From Gelatoporia subvermispora B (Eukaryota; Basidiomycota; Agaricomycetes; Polyporales; Gelatoporiaceae): 64,000 nucleotides of DNA. The notes below the pieces were generated by a model that was not told where the DNA came from, did no database searches, and was given only the letters and a program-made list of their open reading frames with translations. Shown here piece after piece: positions 33,930-46,791 of the stretch. The stretch lies in assembly GCA_000320605.2 (NCBI GenBank), contig KB445802.1, positions 434,001 through 498,000 of the forward strand. Reading direction: 5' to 3'. Both the position numbers and the translations under genes were made by a program. Position 1 is the stretch's first letter; each line of letters opens with the position of its first letter.

Positions 33930-35747
33930 AGCGATAACAGGATGGTTGGGAATGTGATGATGGCAATTTGAACAAGAGGTAAAGGGGATGAGGATGTGTT
34001 AGGCGGAGAGCGAAAAGCTGACAGTGGGAGGACGAGGATACGGAACAACCGACAGCGCTCGTCCAGGACAGGCGCATCTCTCCTTCAGACGCCCACGACT
34101 GATCTCACAGTACGCCAATGTGGCCAGCTCTAATTTCCATCATTCTACTGCACAGCAGCCCTGTGTCTGCATCTAATCTCTCAGCGTGGAATGCGCTGTA
34201 AAATAAACGGAGCGGAGTGGTGGAGAATCACATTGGCGCGGTGCATGCGATGCATGGACTCGAAGTCTGCTGCCGCGACCGGCGTCGGACACGTTGCACT
34301 CGATATGCGTGACTGCCGGGCACACAGGTCTGGCATTCCCTCGCGCATCCAATTCGAAATCCTCGGAGGGCCATCCGATCAGGCAACGACAAGGCACAGA
34401 GATTCGCCCCCCGAATCGAACGCCATCCAGCGGAGATGCAAAGGTACCGTCACCGAATCTACCGGCCACACGGGAACCATGCCCTTAACCGTGACCAGGC
34501 GCCCAGCCCACGACCTCCAGGGTCGTCTGTCTTTCTGTCATGACACCTCGGCCAGTGCATGGCCGTGACTACCGCGAGCAGGGTCCTCTGCCGAGCTCCT
34601 CCGCGACCTACTGGCTCCGAGATATCTCTACAACAACCTTCGACGGCTGCGACAGTCTCGCATGATATCGAGCGAAACCTGTTCTTCTTATCCAAGACTA
34701 GGCAAGGCACGAATTTGACGACAAATATGACATGCCCTGGCAGTTGCCGGGCATTAACGGGATATCAGATTTCTGCCTGAGCAAACTCTCCAGACGTTGG
34801 AGCGGCACGCCGGAACTTGATAGACGCAGAGTACCTTGTGGTCTACCCTGTCCATCATAGGGAGGTGCACGTACATCGCATCACATTGCATGTGATGCGC
34901 ACAGCGGAAGCCGACAACCGGACATCACACCGAGATCAGCAAGAGGCAGTTTGGTTTATTCCACACCTCTACTGCGCCGAGAACGTTAATTTTTCTGCTC
35001 TCTGCGTTGATTCTGCGAGCACGGCTATAAACGTGGTCCCATATTTCGCAATCCGAGACCCATTTGTCTTCGTCGCTTGCCTAAAAGAACACGCTTCGAG
35101 GAACAGGGCATCGGGATCCCATGTCTGTTTGCTGACGTTGAAACACGTGGCCTACTTTCCACCGAGTTATGATCATCAGAAGTACTCCAGTGGCAAATTG
35201 TTTAGTTGACACTACCACCCCATTGAATCAATTTCTGTCTGCAGTACACGCCTTCCCGGTCGGCACGCCGCTTCAAGACATCTATGACCCGCTCCAATGA
35301 GCGAGGCGTAAGGATCCCCAGAATAAGCCAACCTACGACGATATACAAAGTTTAAACACCCGAGCGGAATTACGATAGGTCCGAGTTGAAATACGGCGAA
35401 TGCTCTGCGGGATCACTGCGTGCCCGTCGTTTCTCCTTGCTGCGTGGGATGTACCAAGCAACCGAATAGCTTCGAGGAATCCCCGGCGCTGGTTGCAACA
35501 GTCTGGTATACAATGCGGGTTCCCAGCGGAAACGTGTGGCGCAGCTACAAATTTCAGTTCTGGGATCAGCTGCGGAAGATTAATTGGCGCGCTCGCAGAG
35601 GCACGCAACTGGAACTTTGATTCGGGATTCTCTCAACAACACCAACGCTCGGCCCCAGCGAGACATGGATTCATTAATATCGTCAATACGTCAGAGAGAC
35701 AGTCGACAGTCGTCACAAAGCTAAAACACTGCAAGAAATGAAACATA
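33930..35747. other. Gene-poor region between G-alpha and permease genes
   Basis: About 1.8 kb. It includes the G-alpha promoter on the left and the permease 3' flank on the right. Open frames up to 130 codons (34817-35209) show no recognisable protein. Confidence 0.45.
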
Positions 35748-37883
35748 TCACCTCCCGCTCCAGCTTCTCTCCGCTGCCCTCAGCACAGGATACAGTACAC
35801 ACGCCACACCAAAACCCACAAATATCCCAATGTCGCCTGTCCCTGAGTCCGCGATGGGGCCTGTGTACCACACCTGGGACATGCACGGGATGACGACGCC
35901 AAACGCGCAGAGGAACGAGAGCAGCGCGGCGAGCCCCAACGGAAGGCGGCGCGGCACGTTCCACGCGGACACGTCGTACGTGTCGAAGCGGTTCTTGCGG
36001 AAGACGACGTGCTCGACCATGATAATGGCTGCGAAGACGGTGCTCCAGTAGCCAATGATGCCTGGGCGACACGAGGTGTGACTCAGAATAAACATCAACG
36101 GCGGGAGCCAAGCGGACGCACTCAGTATATCGACAAATGTCGAGTAGAAATGTGTCGCGCCGACGATCGCGACAGGTATCAAACTGCATCACCATCGACC
36201 AAATGACATACTGTTAGACCAGCCCACACAAGCAACAAGCCAGAGCACGCACATCGCCTCCGAGATGATTGTGTACACATAGCGCGGGACCCGCGCCGCA
36301 TACGGGGTGATGGCCATGAAACTCGAGCCGAACGTGTACATCGTCGGCGCGCACGCGCTTGGAGTTGACAGCGCGACGAGCACGGTGAGGAACTTCCCAA
36401 ACTTGCCTGCAGGCGCAAGCACCGCCTCGACGAGCCCGCCGACGTTGTTCCCGGCATCGAATCCCGCGTTCCATGCGGGGACGGACGGCGCGGATGCCGC
36501 AAAGGCCGCACCGAGCATGTGGCCGATGATCTGGTGTCCGACCTGATTAACATGACTTGCCGAAGGGGTCAAACAGGGCCAAGACGCACGCTGGCGCTGA
36601 AAAATCCAGCATAGGTGTAGAAGAATATCCGGAGGCTGCAAGCAGGGAATACGCGACAACGTGAGCTTCTGGGCAGCGACAAGTTCTGGAGGTGCTACCG
36701 TGATGCCTTCCTGGTATGGTAGACTCCATAGTCTGGCGTCATAGTACACCAACTGATCACGCTAGAAGCGGTAGTCGTCGCGAATGTGACTATTGAGGCT
36801 GCAGATACGGGACCGGGAGCTGGGGCATTTTGAAGGTGCTTGCCTCCAATCCCCAGCATCGCGATGAAGATGATCGCGTTTGGAATCCAGGCAATGCTTT
36901 CGTACCTGGATAAGGTTACTATTAGGGATCTGTTAATTGGACCTAGCCGAATGCTGACCAGTGTATGATTCTATAGCCGAAAAACGTTACCTGTATGAAA
37001 TCAGTGAAGGTACATTATTGATTGTTTCTCATGAGACATACGACTAGAGACATGATACCGATGATCACGATGCCAAGTGTATCGTTTAGGCGGTCTGAGA
37101 CGCTTGCCAGAACCTGGCCACCAATGATACAGTTCAGGATAAGGAACCCTTGCATGGAGAAGACGTTCAACGCGCTAGGTAGCATTGCAGCCCAATATCT
37201 GCACGCGCATGAGCTAACGACATGAATTTGACAAAGTTTGACGAGACGAACCCCCACGAGTATCGGGCTTGCACCATAGAGCGCATGCCGAGTTTCGGTC
37301 CAAATACGGCGCTGCAGGATGACCGTCAAGTGGGGACAAGGATAGGGTGTCGTAATCTTACAAGTAGGCTGGTATTGTGCAGGCACTATGACGAACTTAG
37401 ATCAGACCAGACGCGGAATCAAATAGAAGCACCGACATAAGGTCGACGATTAGGATGGTTATAAGAGACTGCCGCAATCCGAGGCCGAAGAATGCGGGAC
37501 CGGCAGATCCTGTACCGAAACTAGGGAGGATATACTTCAGTTGAAATGCATACTACTTGATGTCGAGCTCCATACTCAAGGACATTGATATTTGCAGAGA
37601 ACCACACGAAGAACATCTGATACAGTCTAGTGTCAGTTCTTTCTTCTTCAGGTATGGGGTCGACTCTGTCCGTCTATCAACATGGCCAGCAGCTTGAAAA
37701 AAATACATACACTACTCACCCATTGGTCTCGATACCCCAACTGCCGAGCAACGAAGTTACGTTGCTGAGCAATGACTTTTTTGGCTGCTCAGAAACAAGT
37801 TCACGTTCTTGATAAGCCTGCCCGGACAGCTTCTCGCTGTCTACTACAGCAGAGCCATCTTTCTCGTCTTCCCTGGAGCTCAT
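35748..37883 (-). CDS. Purine/cytosine permease (NCS1/Fcy2 family)
   Basis: Plasma-membrane proton symporter for nucleobases or related compounds. Twelve exons downward: 37720-37883, 37576-37665, 37437-37520, 37362-37385, 37252-37311, 37042-37198, 36959-36990, 36699-36905, 36590-36635, 36253-36542, 36122-36183 and 35748-36061, giving 509 residues. Family blocks in order: GIETNGVDPIPEEERTD, MFFVWFSANINVLDFGTGSA, GPAFFGLGLRQSLITILIVD, ACTIPAYFAVFGPKLGMR, ARYSWGYWAAMLPSALNVF, GFLILNCIIGGQVLA, HWYESIAWIPNAIIFIAMLG, SVISWCTMTPDYGVYH and GIIGYWSTVFAAIIMVEHVV if read in the last-exon frame. Three exons are very short (24, 32 and 46 nt), so naive open-frame reading shreds this gene. The substrate cannot be told from sequence. 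Confidence 0.88.
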
Positions 37884-39438
37884 AGCAAGATACAGGGGGT
37901 ATAAGCTTCGCAAGCTGGAATGATAAGACTGGTGGACTTAAGTCCAAAGCCAGAGTCAAAACAAACTGGCAACTTTCTTACCGATCGTAAGGTGACCAAG
38001 CCGCGCCGATCGTTCAAATCAGGTCACGTGCACTTTGACAGCAAGAATGGGATGCCATTGGAAATAATCACTGGGCTGCTGCCTGCATGTTAACTGCCTG
38101 GCATCCGCGCTGGATGTCCACCCCGAATGAACGAACGCGCCGAAGGATCCGCATAGTCACTTCGTAAGTATTGAAATGGCTGGTGGACTCTGTAGACATG
38201 ACCCTTCCGTATCTAGCCAAAATGTCGTACTCACCGGCTCCCATCTGGTGACTCTCGACTGACTACCAGCCAGACACGTAACCCAGATCTAAAAGCGAGT
38301 ATTGTACAGCTCTAACGAGCTCCGGATGCGACTAGCTACAGCTGGCATCCTCGAGGAAAGAGAGTTCGCGACTCATGTTATTGTAAAATTGAGTCAACTT
38401 ACTGCGCTTCCGCGATGGTTACTACTTGTGCGTTGTCGGCTCAAACGATGTTGACGATGCACAACCATCTCCACAATGCTCATGCGGCCACGCGTGAGCC
38501 CTGCGAGGTGCTAACAACAGAAACATCCGACGTGTATCCTGCAGGGACTGACAGTAGCACAGACAACTCAAAGGATGAGCTCCGGGCGGGTTGAAAAGTA
38601 ATAGAAGCTGTACTTCTTAGCGCTGCGACTCGATGCCGTTCCAGAAGTTCGTCTATTCAGGGGAAATTTCTCAAACTGGATCCATAATGCGGACAAAAGC
38701 GACTCCCGGAGGAGTCAAGTCGATCCGGATCCGGATAAGCGCGGCCCGAACCTGTGTGGCTCAAAACGGCCAAAATCAGTCGTGACGGGGGCACGACCCG
38801 AATGGCAAAGTGCACGCCACAATCTGCTTCAGATCTCAGGCCCGCGTTTGACGGGAATGCTCTATATTGTGAAGGTAGACTGAACATGACTGAGTGTCGA
38901 AGTCTCACTCAGGTAGCCTAATCATCACCTTGTTTACGTTGACCTAGTATTCGCCTCATCATAGCCGCAGAAAATAGACTTGGGGTGGATGATCAATGGC
39001 CTTTAATAACACCATCAGTTCCTTTACACTCCCCCGGGCTCCGCAAGTCATTAGGCAACTCACAAGGGTTGATGAGTGTATGTCCAGCAACAGGAAATCG
39101 GGTAGGGCGTGAATATGGACTACCTCAGAGAGCTGGTGGCGCTGAGCACCGCAAGACTCCCGCAGCACGTTTAGCAGCAGATCGACCACGGTCGTACACG
39201 AGGGCATAGCTCCGCTCCGCGCGTGGGAACGTAATGATCACAAACGACTCACAGACGACGTAATTCTTGATAGATATTGTGCATGTTGTTGATGCGATGA
39301 TCGCCAAAGAATTGTATGATCTAAAGGAGCTGGGCTATTGCCGAGAGGTAGAGATTCATACAGCTGTCAGATCTCCTAACAACTGTTCTGGGTTGTGACA
39401 ACGAGTGGACCATACTCCGACAACAATCACTATGAATC
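37884..39438. other. Gene-poor region upstream of the permease
   Basis: About 1.55 kb with no supported coding sequence. It holds the permease promoter and the HPM1 3' flank. Confidence 0.45.
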
Positions 39439-40825
39439 TCACAGCCAAGTGACCCGCATGATAGTCCTTTTCACGCCCTCATTACGTTCCCAGAGATGCT
39501 GCACCGAACCTTTTCTTTGGTGACACGGCGCCTGGTCCTTGTCTTCCGGGTGCTCGACAGCGCGTACGAACTCCGAGATACCCCCGCCCACGCCAAAGTA
39601 CACCAGCTTCGCAGCAACCAGACAAAGATATGGTGTTGTGCTCTCGGCAATTGTCAACTGTTCGGCAGTAATATCTTCCAGGGCGCGCGCTGGACTGTTC
39701 GAGATGTCAGATGTATGGCTCATCGAGACGTCGCCAACACATGCTTGACACATGAGGTTGAGTAACGATGGCAAGCTCTCAGGCCTGTAGATTGTCTCGG
39801 ATGTGAGGACAACGTCGTACTTGCCGCCTGTGTGATGTAGGTCGAAGGTATCCCATGACCCAGAGAAGAAGCGGATATCAATGCCGCGCAGTTTGAGTGA
39901 TTCTTGGAATGCTCCGATAAGTTCGGGGCTCAAGGGCAGCTCTCCTGGAATTGTTGCATCTGCAGGCGGTGGTGGGTCCTGCTGATCGCCTGCTGGGCTC
40001 GAGTCGACATTATCTCGAAATGCTTGCGACGCAGGTGACATGTCTATGCGAGTCGTCAAAAAGGGCATCTCAAACGCATTGCACGGATATACGCACACCA
40101 CGTCAACAGAAGGTTGAAGACAGTGACTAGTTGGAAGACGAGATCATTATAGTCTTGCAGGTGTAGTTGCACATTGGCTGAGTCGTGTGATGCAGTGGAC
40201 AGCAGCTCTTTCAGAAGGTACATGGTCGGTACCGCTGTCCCGCATCCTAACTGAAGCCCCGTCAATAAATACACCGCATGCTCGCTGCATACTTACATAC
40301 CTCAATGACCCTCTTCCCTTTCAAGCGCTCGGAGACATTGCCTTCGTATGTCTTGTCCAGACAATCCACCAAGTCTAGACTACACTCCCAGGTTTTGAGT
40401 CCTCCCTCATACACTCCGGGGACCAGGTCGGATGGCGCGTCCACAAATTCCAGGGCAGGGGGCTTGTCTTCACTGCCATCGTCTTCTTCTGCACCTTCTC
40501 CAGAAATAAGCTGGAAGCGGGCATCAAAGAGGTCTCTTCTTGACAGCGCAACGTGGCTTCCGGAAGATGTGGATATGGCAAGGGGCGAATAGGAGATTGC
40601 TGGTGGAAGGTTGGAAAACTGGTGTATGATTCATGAGTGGTGAAACCAGAGTCATAAGAATGGGGCGGTTATTACGAGGTCGCAAACAGGGATCTCTTTG
40701 AAATGTTTCAGTGTCTCCGGCGTTTTAGAGGGTTTCGATTCGCCAGTTGAGGACTGAGTAGTGGTCACCTCGAACGGTAGTTCAGCGTCAAGGTCATCGT
40801 CCGCGTCGAAGTTGAATTTGAACAT
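39439..40825 (-). CDS. HPM1: Protein-histidine N-methyltransferase (HPM1/METTL18 family)
   Basis: SAM-dependent seven-beta-strand methyltransferase; in yeast Hpm1 methylates a histidine of ribosomal protein uL3. Exons downward: 40676-40825, 40301-40618, 40097-40250 and 39439-40043, giving 408 residues. It starts MFKFNFDADDDLD. Conserved parts are NLPPAISYSPLAI, VPGVYEGGLKTWECSLDLVD, the SAM-binding motif RVIELGCGTAVPTMYLL, LHLQDYNDLVFQLVT, SGSWDTFDL, YDVVLTSETIYRPESLPSLL and VYFGVGGGISEFVRAVE. A Pro/Ser-rich linker follows the third exon. The gene is divergent from the SPATA20-like gene, with 423 bp between the two ATGs. Confidence 0.9.
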
Positions 40826-41248
40826 GATTCTTTCCGCTGAAACTTCCTTCGCCCAGTGGTGGTCCCGCACTGAACACAAATGGTGGGTGAATTTGACTGA
40901 AGTCGAATTGCGTGTGCCATCGACCCGAGAAAGCTCGGCCGAGTCAAGTAAGGCAAATGATTCCCACACACTGACGACCCTCGATTGAGGTTAGGGTTCC
41001 GCGCGTTCATCACGAGCCGCCCATGCTTCGTGTTCGACGATGTCGACTATGACGACATAACGGAAACATGCAATATGTTTTCTCCATCGCGGTCGCATCT
41101 GCGGCTTAGTCTCAAGAATATAAAGACATATATCCCTCATCCCCGATCATTGTGTTCAGCTTCCCAACATCAGCTGCGTTGCTCTGACAGGCATCGAGCC
41201 AGTTCACGCAAACCTCCGCCCACTTTACCCCAATTACTCAGGCGGAAG
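40826..41248. promoter_or_regulatory. Divergent promoter of HPM1 and the SPATA20-like gene
   Basis: The 423 bp between two divergent ATGs must hold both promoters. A TATA-like tataaaga at 41119-41126 lies 130 bp before the plus-strand ATG. Confidence 0.5.
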
Positions 41249-44200
41249 ATGAGTACGAATGCCCACACAGGCAGTGCCGAACGCAAACAGAACAGGCTCG
41301 CCGACTCGAAGAGCCCGTATCTACTCCAGCATGCAGAGAACCCTGTAAGTAACATGAGCGACGTCTTTCAACATGGCTGTGGATATCACCGTGGGGCTCA
41401 TGCGTTCTGGGTCCTAATGCTCCGCAAATAGGTGGACTGGTATGAGTGGGGACAGGAGGCTTTCGATGCGGCGAAGCGTCACAACAAACCAATATTCCTC
41501 TCGGTGAGGATTAGATCTCCTAGCTGTTGCTCTGCTTGGCTTACAAAAACGGACTATACTCAGGTCGGATATTCAGCTTGTCACTGTAACACAACAATTT
41601 CTTATCTCCAAAGAGGTTTTATTTAATTATCTCCGGTTGCCAGGGTGTCACGTCCTCGCACATGAAAGTTTCGAGGATGAAGTCACTGCCAAGATCATGA
41701 ACGAGCACTATGTCAACATCAAGGTGCGTTCGCCGTCACCTGCCGTGGTCGTTCGTTAATGTTATGTGCTAGGTTGATAGAGAAGAAAGGCCTGATGTAG
41801 ACCGGCTCTATATGACCTTCCTGCAGGCGACGACCGGTGGAGGAGGATGGCCCATGTCTGTCTGTGAGTCATTTGTCTGAAAGTATACTCATCGTTGTAT
41901 GTTCATTGCGGCCCCACCGATAGGGCTTACCCCGGAGCTACACCCATTCTTTGCCGGGGTACGCCTTCTTTCATGGGCGTGCTGCATATACATATGGATG
42001 CTTACGGCTATGGCGACAGACATATTTCCCACAGGGGCAATTTAGACAGGTGTTACTCAAGTTGGCTGAAGTGTGAGTAACGAAGGTAACCGTGTTCCAT
42101 CGCTCGGCTCACGAGCATTTTCGCAGGTGGAATAATGACCCTGCGCGATGTGCAGAAGTTGGAAAGTCGGTTATCGAACAACTTCGTAACGCTTCCAACG
42201 TTAGTTGACAGTTGATAACCAAGGCATTCTGTCCAAATGACCCATCTGATATCGTTTCCCGTAGATCGCGCCTTCAGCATCCATACCATCGATCTCGGCC
42301 GCTTCTATCTCTATCTACCGCCGCCTCGAGAAGCGATACGATTCGCGCCATGGAGGCTTCGGTGGCGCACCCAAATTTCCACAGCCCTCTCAGACGACGC
42401 ATTTCCTGGCGCGATATGCGGCATTGAACATGCGAGACACTACGACAAAGAAAGACGCCGAGCAAGCGCGTGATATGGCAGTGGAGACGATGGTCAAGAT
42501 CTACAATGGCGGCATTCGTGATGTCGTCGGAGGTGGTTTCTCCAGGTATTCAGTTGACGAGCGGTGGCATGTACCTCACTGTGCGTTCTGATCGTCCATT
42601 GCCCCCGTTCAGCTCTTACAGTTGACACATTGATCTGATCGCCAGTTGAGAAGATGCTCTATGACGAAGGCCAACTCCTCTCCTCTGCCATCGAGCTTTC
42701 GCTTCTCCTCCCGTGCGATGCCCCGGAGCGCACGACGTTGCAGCTCATGGCGGCCGACATTGTCACGTACGTTGCGCGTGACCTGCGCAGCCCCGAGGGC
42801 GGCTTCTACAGCGCTGAGGATGCGGACTCGTTGCCTTCAAGCGATAGCACAGTCAAGAAGGAGGGAGCGTTCTACGTATGGACGGCGAAGCAGCTCGACG
42901 ATTTGCTCGGCGCAGAGGCGGAGGCATTCAAGTACCACTTTGGTGTAGAAGCGAAGGGAAATTGTGACCCGTCTCATGACATCCAGGGCGAACTGAAAGG
43001 CCAGGTAAGGATCGAAAACTAATGGATTCGAGTTTTCTTGACTTACTACATTTTCACAGAATGTGCTCTATACGGCACATACGCCAGAGGAGACGGCGAA
43101 GAAGTTTGGGCGCTCCATTGAAGAGACCGGTCAGCTCCTGAAGGGCAGCCTTGCGAAGCTCAAGGAATACCGCGACAAGGAACGTCCCCGACCTCATCTC
43201 GACGATAAGATCCTCACGTGCTGGAATGGTCTTATGGTGAGTCATTTGGCATCGTGCCCTTATCGCCACAGGACACTCCTGACGCTCGTCAGATATCCGG
43301 CCTCTCCAAAGCCTCGGAGGTGCTCGATGAAAGTTTTGAGTTGTCTGAGAAGGCGCTTCAACTAGCAGAAGACTCTGCGACATTCATTCGGCAGAGGCTG
43401 TACGACGAGTCGACTGGCGAGCTTCGGCGGAGCTACAGAGAAGGCCCCGGCCCAACGGGTCAGGCAGACGATTATGCCTTCCTGATCCAAGGCGAGCCGA
43501 GTGGCACATCGCCTGTGTTTGGTGACTAATTCGCGCTTAGGCCTGCTTGATCTGTACGAAGCAAGTGGAAAGGAAGAATATGCTTTGTGGGCGATCCGGC
43601 TGCAGGAGAAGCAGGACGAGCTCTTCTGGGACAGTGAGGGCGGCGGATACTTCTCATCTGCACCAGACCCGCACATTCTGGTGCGTATGAAGGACCCGCA
43701 GGATGGCGCAGAGCCGAGCGCGCAGTCTGTGGCGTTCTGGAACCTACAACGTCTTTCACACTTCGCGGAAGACCGGCACGGGGCATACCAGGAGAAGGCG
43801 CGCGGCGTCCTCGAGACCGACGCACAAATTCTGGGCCAGGCGCCGTATGCGTTGGCAGCGATGGTGAGCGGAGCGCTCCTGGCGGAGAAAGGGCTTAAAC
43901 AGGTATGTCTACATGTGTTCGATGGAAATAATGTGCTTTCGGGGTGCTGAGGGATATCCTATCGGATCTAGTTCATCGTCACGAAACCTTCGTACAGCGA
44001 GGCTGCATCTTTCCTGAAGGCCGTCCACTCGCGATTCATCCCTCAGCGCGTGCTCATCCATCTCGACCCCGAGCACCCACCACGGGAGCTCGCGGAGGTG
44101 AATGCGACGCTTCGTGCTCTAATTGAGGACGTGGACACGAACAAGGACGGGGATGCCAAGCGGGCAAGTGTGCGCGTGTGCGAAAATTTCGCATGTGGGT

Positions 44201-44250
44201 TGCCGGTTGAGGACTTGGAGGAGGTGGAGAAGATGTTGGACAGCGCTTGA
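41249..44250 (+). CDS. SPATA20/YyaL-type thioredoxin-domain protein (DUF255)
   Basis: Conserved from bacteria to man; an N-terminal thioredoxin-like domain is fused to a six-hairpin glycosidase-like alpha/alpha barrel. The biochemical role is not settled. Fourteen exons: 41249-41344, 41432-41503, 41564-41585, 41644-41723, 41773-41863, 41924-41958, 42020-42072, 42127-42199, 42265-42580, 42646-43004, 43060-43236, 43293-43491, 43541-43902 and 43972-44250, giving 737 residues. Motifs: [40 protein letters not shown] with the CxxC-like pair, [54 protein letters not shown] and [12 protein letters not shown]. The intron at 43492-43540 begins with GC (ccaag then gcgagc), a GC-AG intron. Confidence 0.92.
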
Positions 44251-45303
44251 AGCCGTGAGTACGATTGCGCGTAGGGCTCGAAGGTGTGAGCAGCATTTGC
44301 GATACGGCCTGTACGAGATAACGAGATCGAAGACTGACACTATAGTATGGAGCCCAATGAAATGCCTTGCTGCATTGTCGCGGCACATTCGAATCCCCAT
44401 GGAGCATCGATTGATTCACGGAAGTGAATGAAGCCCAGGAATCCGAAAATATCGATGGCTTCCAGCGACTCCGAGCCATCCTTGAACTCGCAGATATGGG
44501 CTTTCCTGCATTTTCGAGTTTGCCCAGACGCTGTTGGGATTGATCGCGGACGCTTCTAGTCCGCTACTAGCGGTCATACCAGTTTCATCAACCACAATTC
44601 CAACCGTGAGGTCAGAATCAGAGATCGCGCTCAATGTTCATCGACATCCATGCATCACTGCTAGCAGCGTTGATGAACTTGAACGCGAGCAGTTTCTGCA
44701 TTGTGCCGGATGCTTATTCATGTAATTTATAGCCAAACTCATATCGATAGGTTTGTCAAGCCCAAAATCACGCATAGGCGGGGTTTAAAACAACTCCACC
44801 AGGAACTTGTGCCGTATACCAGCCGGGTGGCACAGGTATGGTGCAGGTGAACTATCGCAGAACTCGCTGAGGAGCTGTACTCAACCTCAGACTTGCCTTT
44901 CTGTGCCTACAGCGAGCATCGCATGTACCCCACTAGCTACTAGTACGAGTATAGCGTGCTGAGTAAGGCGTGTCAGGCTCAATGATCGCGCGGGCCGGAA
45001 GGGATGCCTGTACTTCCGCTTCCGAGAGTCTTCCTTATGGAATGACGTACGCCTCACCAATCAGGCAATCGAGAACCCAGCACTTTCCTACATGGGAAGG
45101 CGTCGTACCTCGTGACAAGAGATCTACGCTCTGATAAGTGATATACAGGTATTTATGTCGTCATCAGTGTTATTCGAAGGAGAAACAAGTCGTTGTCGCG
45201 TTCCCATGGATCGAGACCTATATAAGGCCGTGGAATGTTCTTGGTCCTCAGGTTGTAGCCCACAACCATCGTGTAATCCGACTAACCAACACTCAATCCA
45301 AAC
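44251..45303. other. Intergenic region upstream of the aldo/keto reductase
   Basis: About 1 kb, no supported gene. Confidence 0.45.
45219..45226 (+). promoter_or_regulatory. TATA-like element of the aldo/keto reductase gene
   Basis: tatataag lies about 80 bp upstream of the ATG at 45304, a typical place for a fungal TATA box. Confidence 0.5.
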
Positions 45304-46791
45304 ATGTCATTCTGGGCCCTTCCTCCTCCGCCGAAGACGAGGCTAGGCAGGCACCGCCAGCTCTGCGCGCGTGCGGGTGTCAAGGTCTCACCCATCTGCC
45401 TTGGTGCGATGAGCATCGGCGACAAGTGGGCCTCCCAAGGGATGGGCTCCATGGACAAGGAGAGCAGCTTCAAGTTGCTTGACGCGTTCTACGACGCCGG
45501 AGGCAACTTTATCGACACTGCAAACAACTACCAGGATGAGTCCTCCGAGGAGTTCCTCGGCGAGTGGATGGAGGCGCGCGGCGTCCGCGACCAGATGGTG
45601 ATCGCCACTAAGGTCAGATCGAAGCTCGAATGTACGCTGAGATTGTATGGACTGATCCACCCTGCACGGTCCTATAGTACACTACGAATTTCAAGCGTGC
45701 TGCTCAAATGCCCCAGAAGACCCAGTTCGGTGGTAACAACGTAAAATCTCTGCATGTTTCAGTCGAAGCGTCCTTGAAGAAATTACGCACGGATTATGTC
45801 GACATCCTCTACGTTCACTGGGTAAGTGCTTACTAGGATGATGACATACTTTCCCCACAGCTGATCATAATGCGATGATAGTGGGACTTCGATACCAGCG
45901 TTGAGGAAGTCATGGACGGACTGTATCACCTTGTCGCTGCACGCAAAGTCCTCTATCTTGTAAGTAGCTGCATAGATAGTAATGGCATTGAACTGTGCTG
46001 ACACCCGGGCATAGGGTGTATCGGACACACCCGCTTGGGTTGTAGCGAAGGCGAATCAGTATGCTCGTGACCATGGTAAAGCACCGTTCGTCGTCTACCA
46101 GGGAGCCTGGAGCATCATGCAGCGTGACATGGAACGCGAAATTATCCCAATGTGTCGTGCAGAAGGTAGTACCCAAGTACCTCTCAGGCGGAAACGCGAT
46201 GCTGATCCATTCCCTAGGCATGGCTCTCGCTCCTTGGAATGTCTTGGCTGGTGGCAAAATCAGGACTGATGCCGAGGAAGAGAAACGGCGCCAGACTGGC
46301 GAGAAGGGTCGCACTATCTTTGGTCCCGACTGGGAGCGTTCCCCGGAGGAACGGAAGGTCTGCCTCGCGCTCGAGGAAGTCGCAAAGCAAGTGGGTGTGA
46401 AGAACATTACGTCTGGTAATGTCTTCAGCCCCTGATAGGATAGCTCCTCTCGCTGAAGTCCTGACTGAAACAGTGGCCATCGCGTATGTCATGCAGAAGA
46501 CCCCGTATGTCTTCCCGATCATCGGCGGGCGCAAAGTTGAGCACCTTATGGATAACATCGAGGCGCTCAGCATTGCTCTGTCACCCGAGCAAATCCAGTA
46601 CCTCGAGGGCATCGTTCCCTTCGAGCCTGGATTCCCGAATATGTTTATCGTAAGCTGCACACTCTACAGCTCACTGCAAAGCGATTCAAATCTATTGATA
46701 GGGCGACGGGACGTCATACGGTCCTTGGGCATCGTCTGCCTTCCCTCATGCAGACTGGTGGCCGATCCCTCAGGCAATTCGTCCCTCGTGA
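45304..46791 (+). CDS. Aryl-alcohol dehydrogenase-type aldo/keto reductase
   Basis: NADPH-dependent reduction of aromatic aldehydes, or the reverse; this AKR subfamily is expanded in wood-decay fungi. Seven exons: 45304-45612, 45678-45821, 45882-45959, 46015-46165, 46218-46415, 46474-46649 and 46702-46791, giving 381 residues. The catalytic tetrad is in place: Asp and Tyr in [19 protein letters not shown], Lys in QMVIATK and His in DILYVHWWDFDT. Further blocks are [73 protein letters not shown] and [20 protein letters not shown]. The last exon gives [20 protein letters not shown] and a stop, the usual family ending. Confidence 0.9.
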
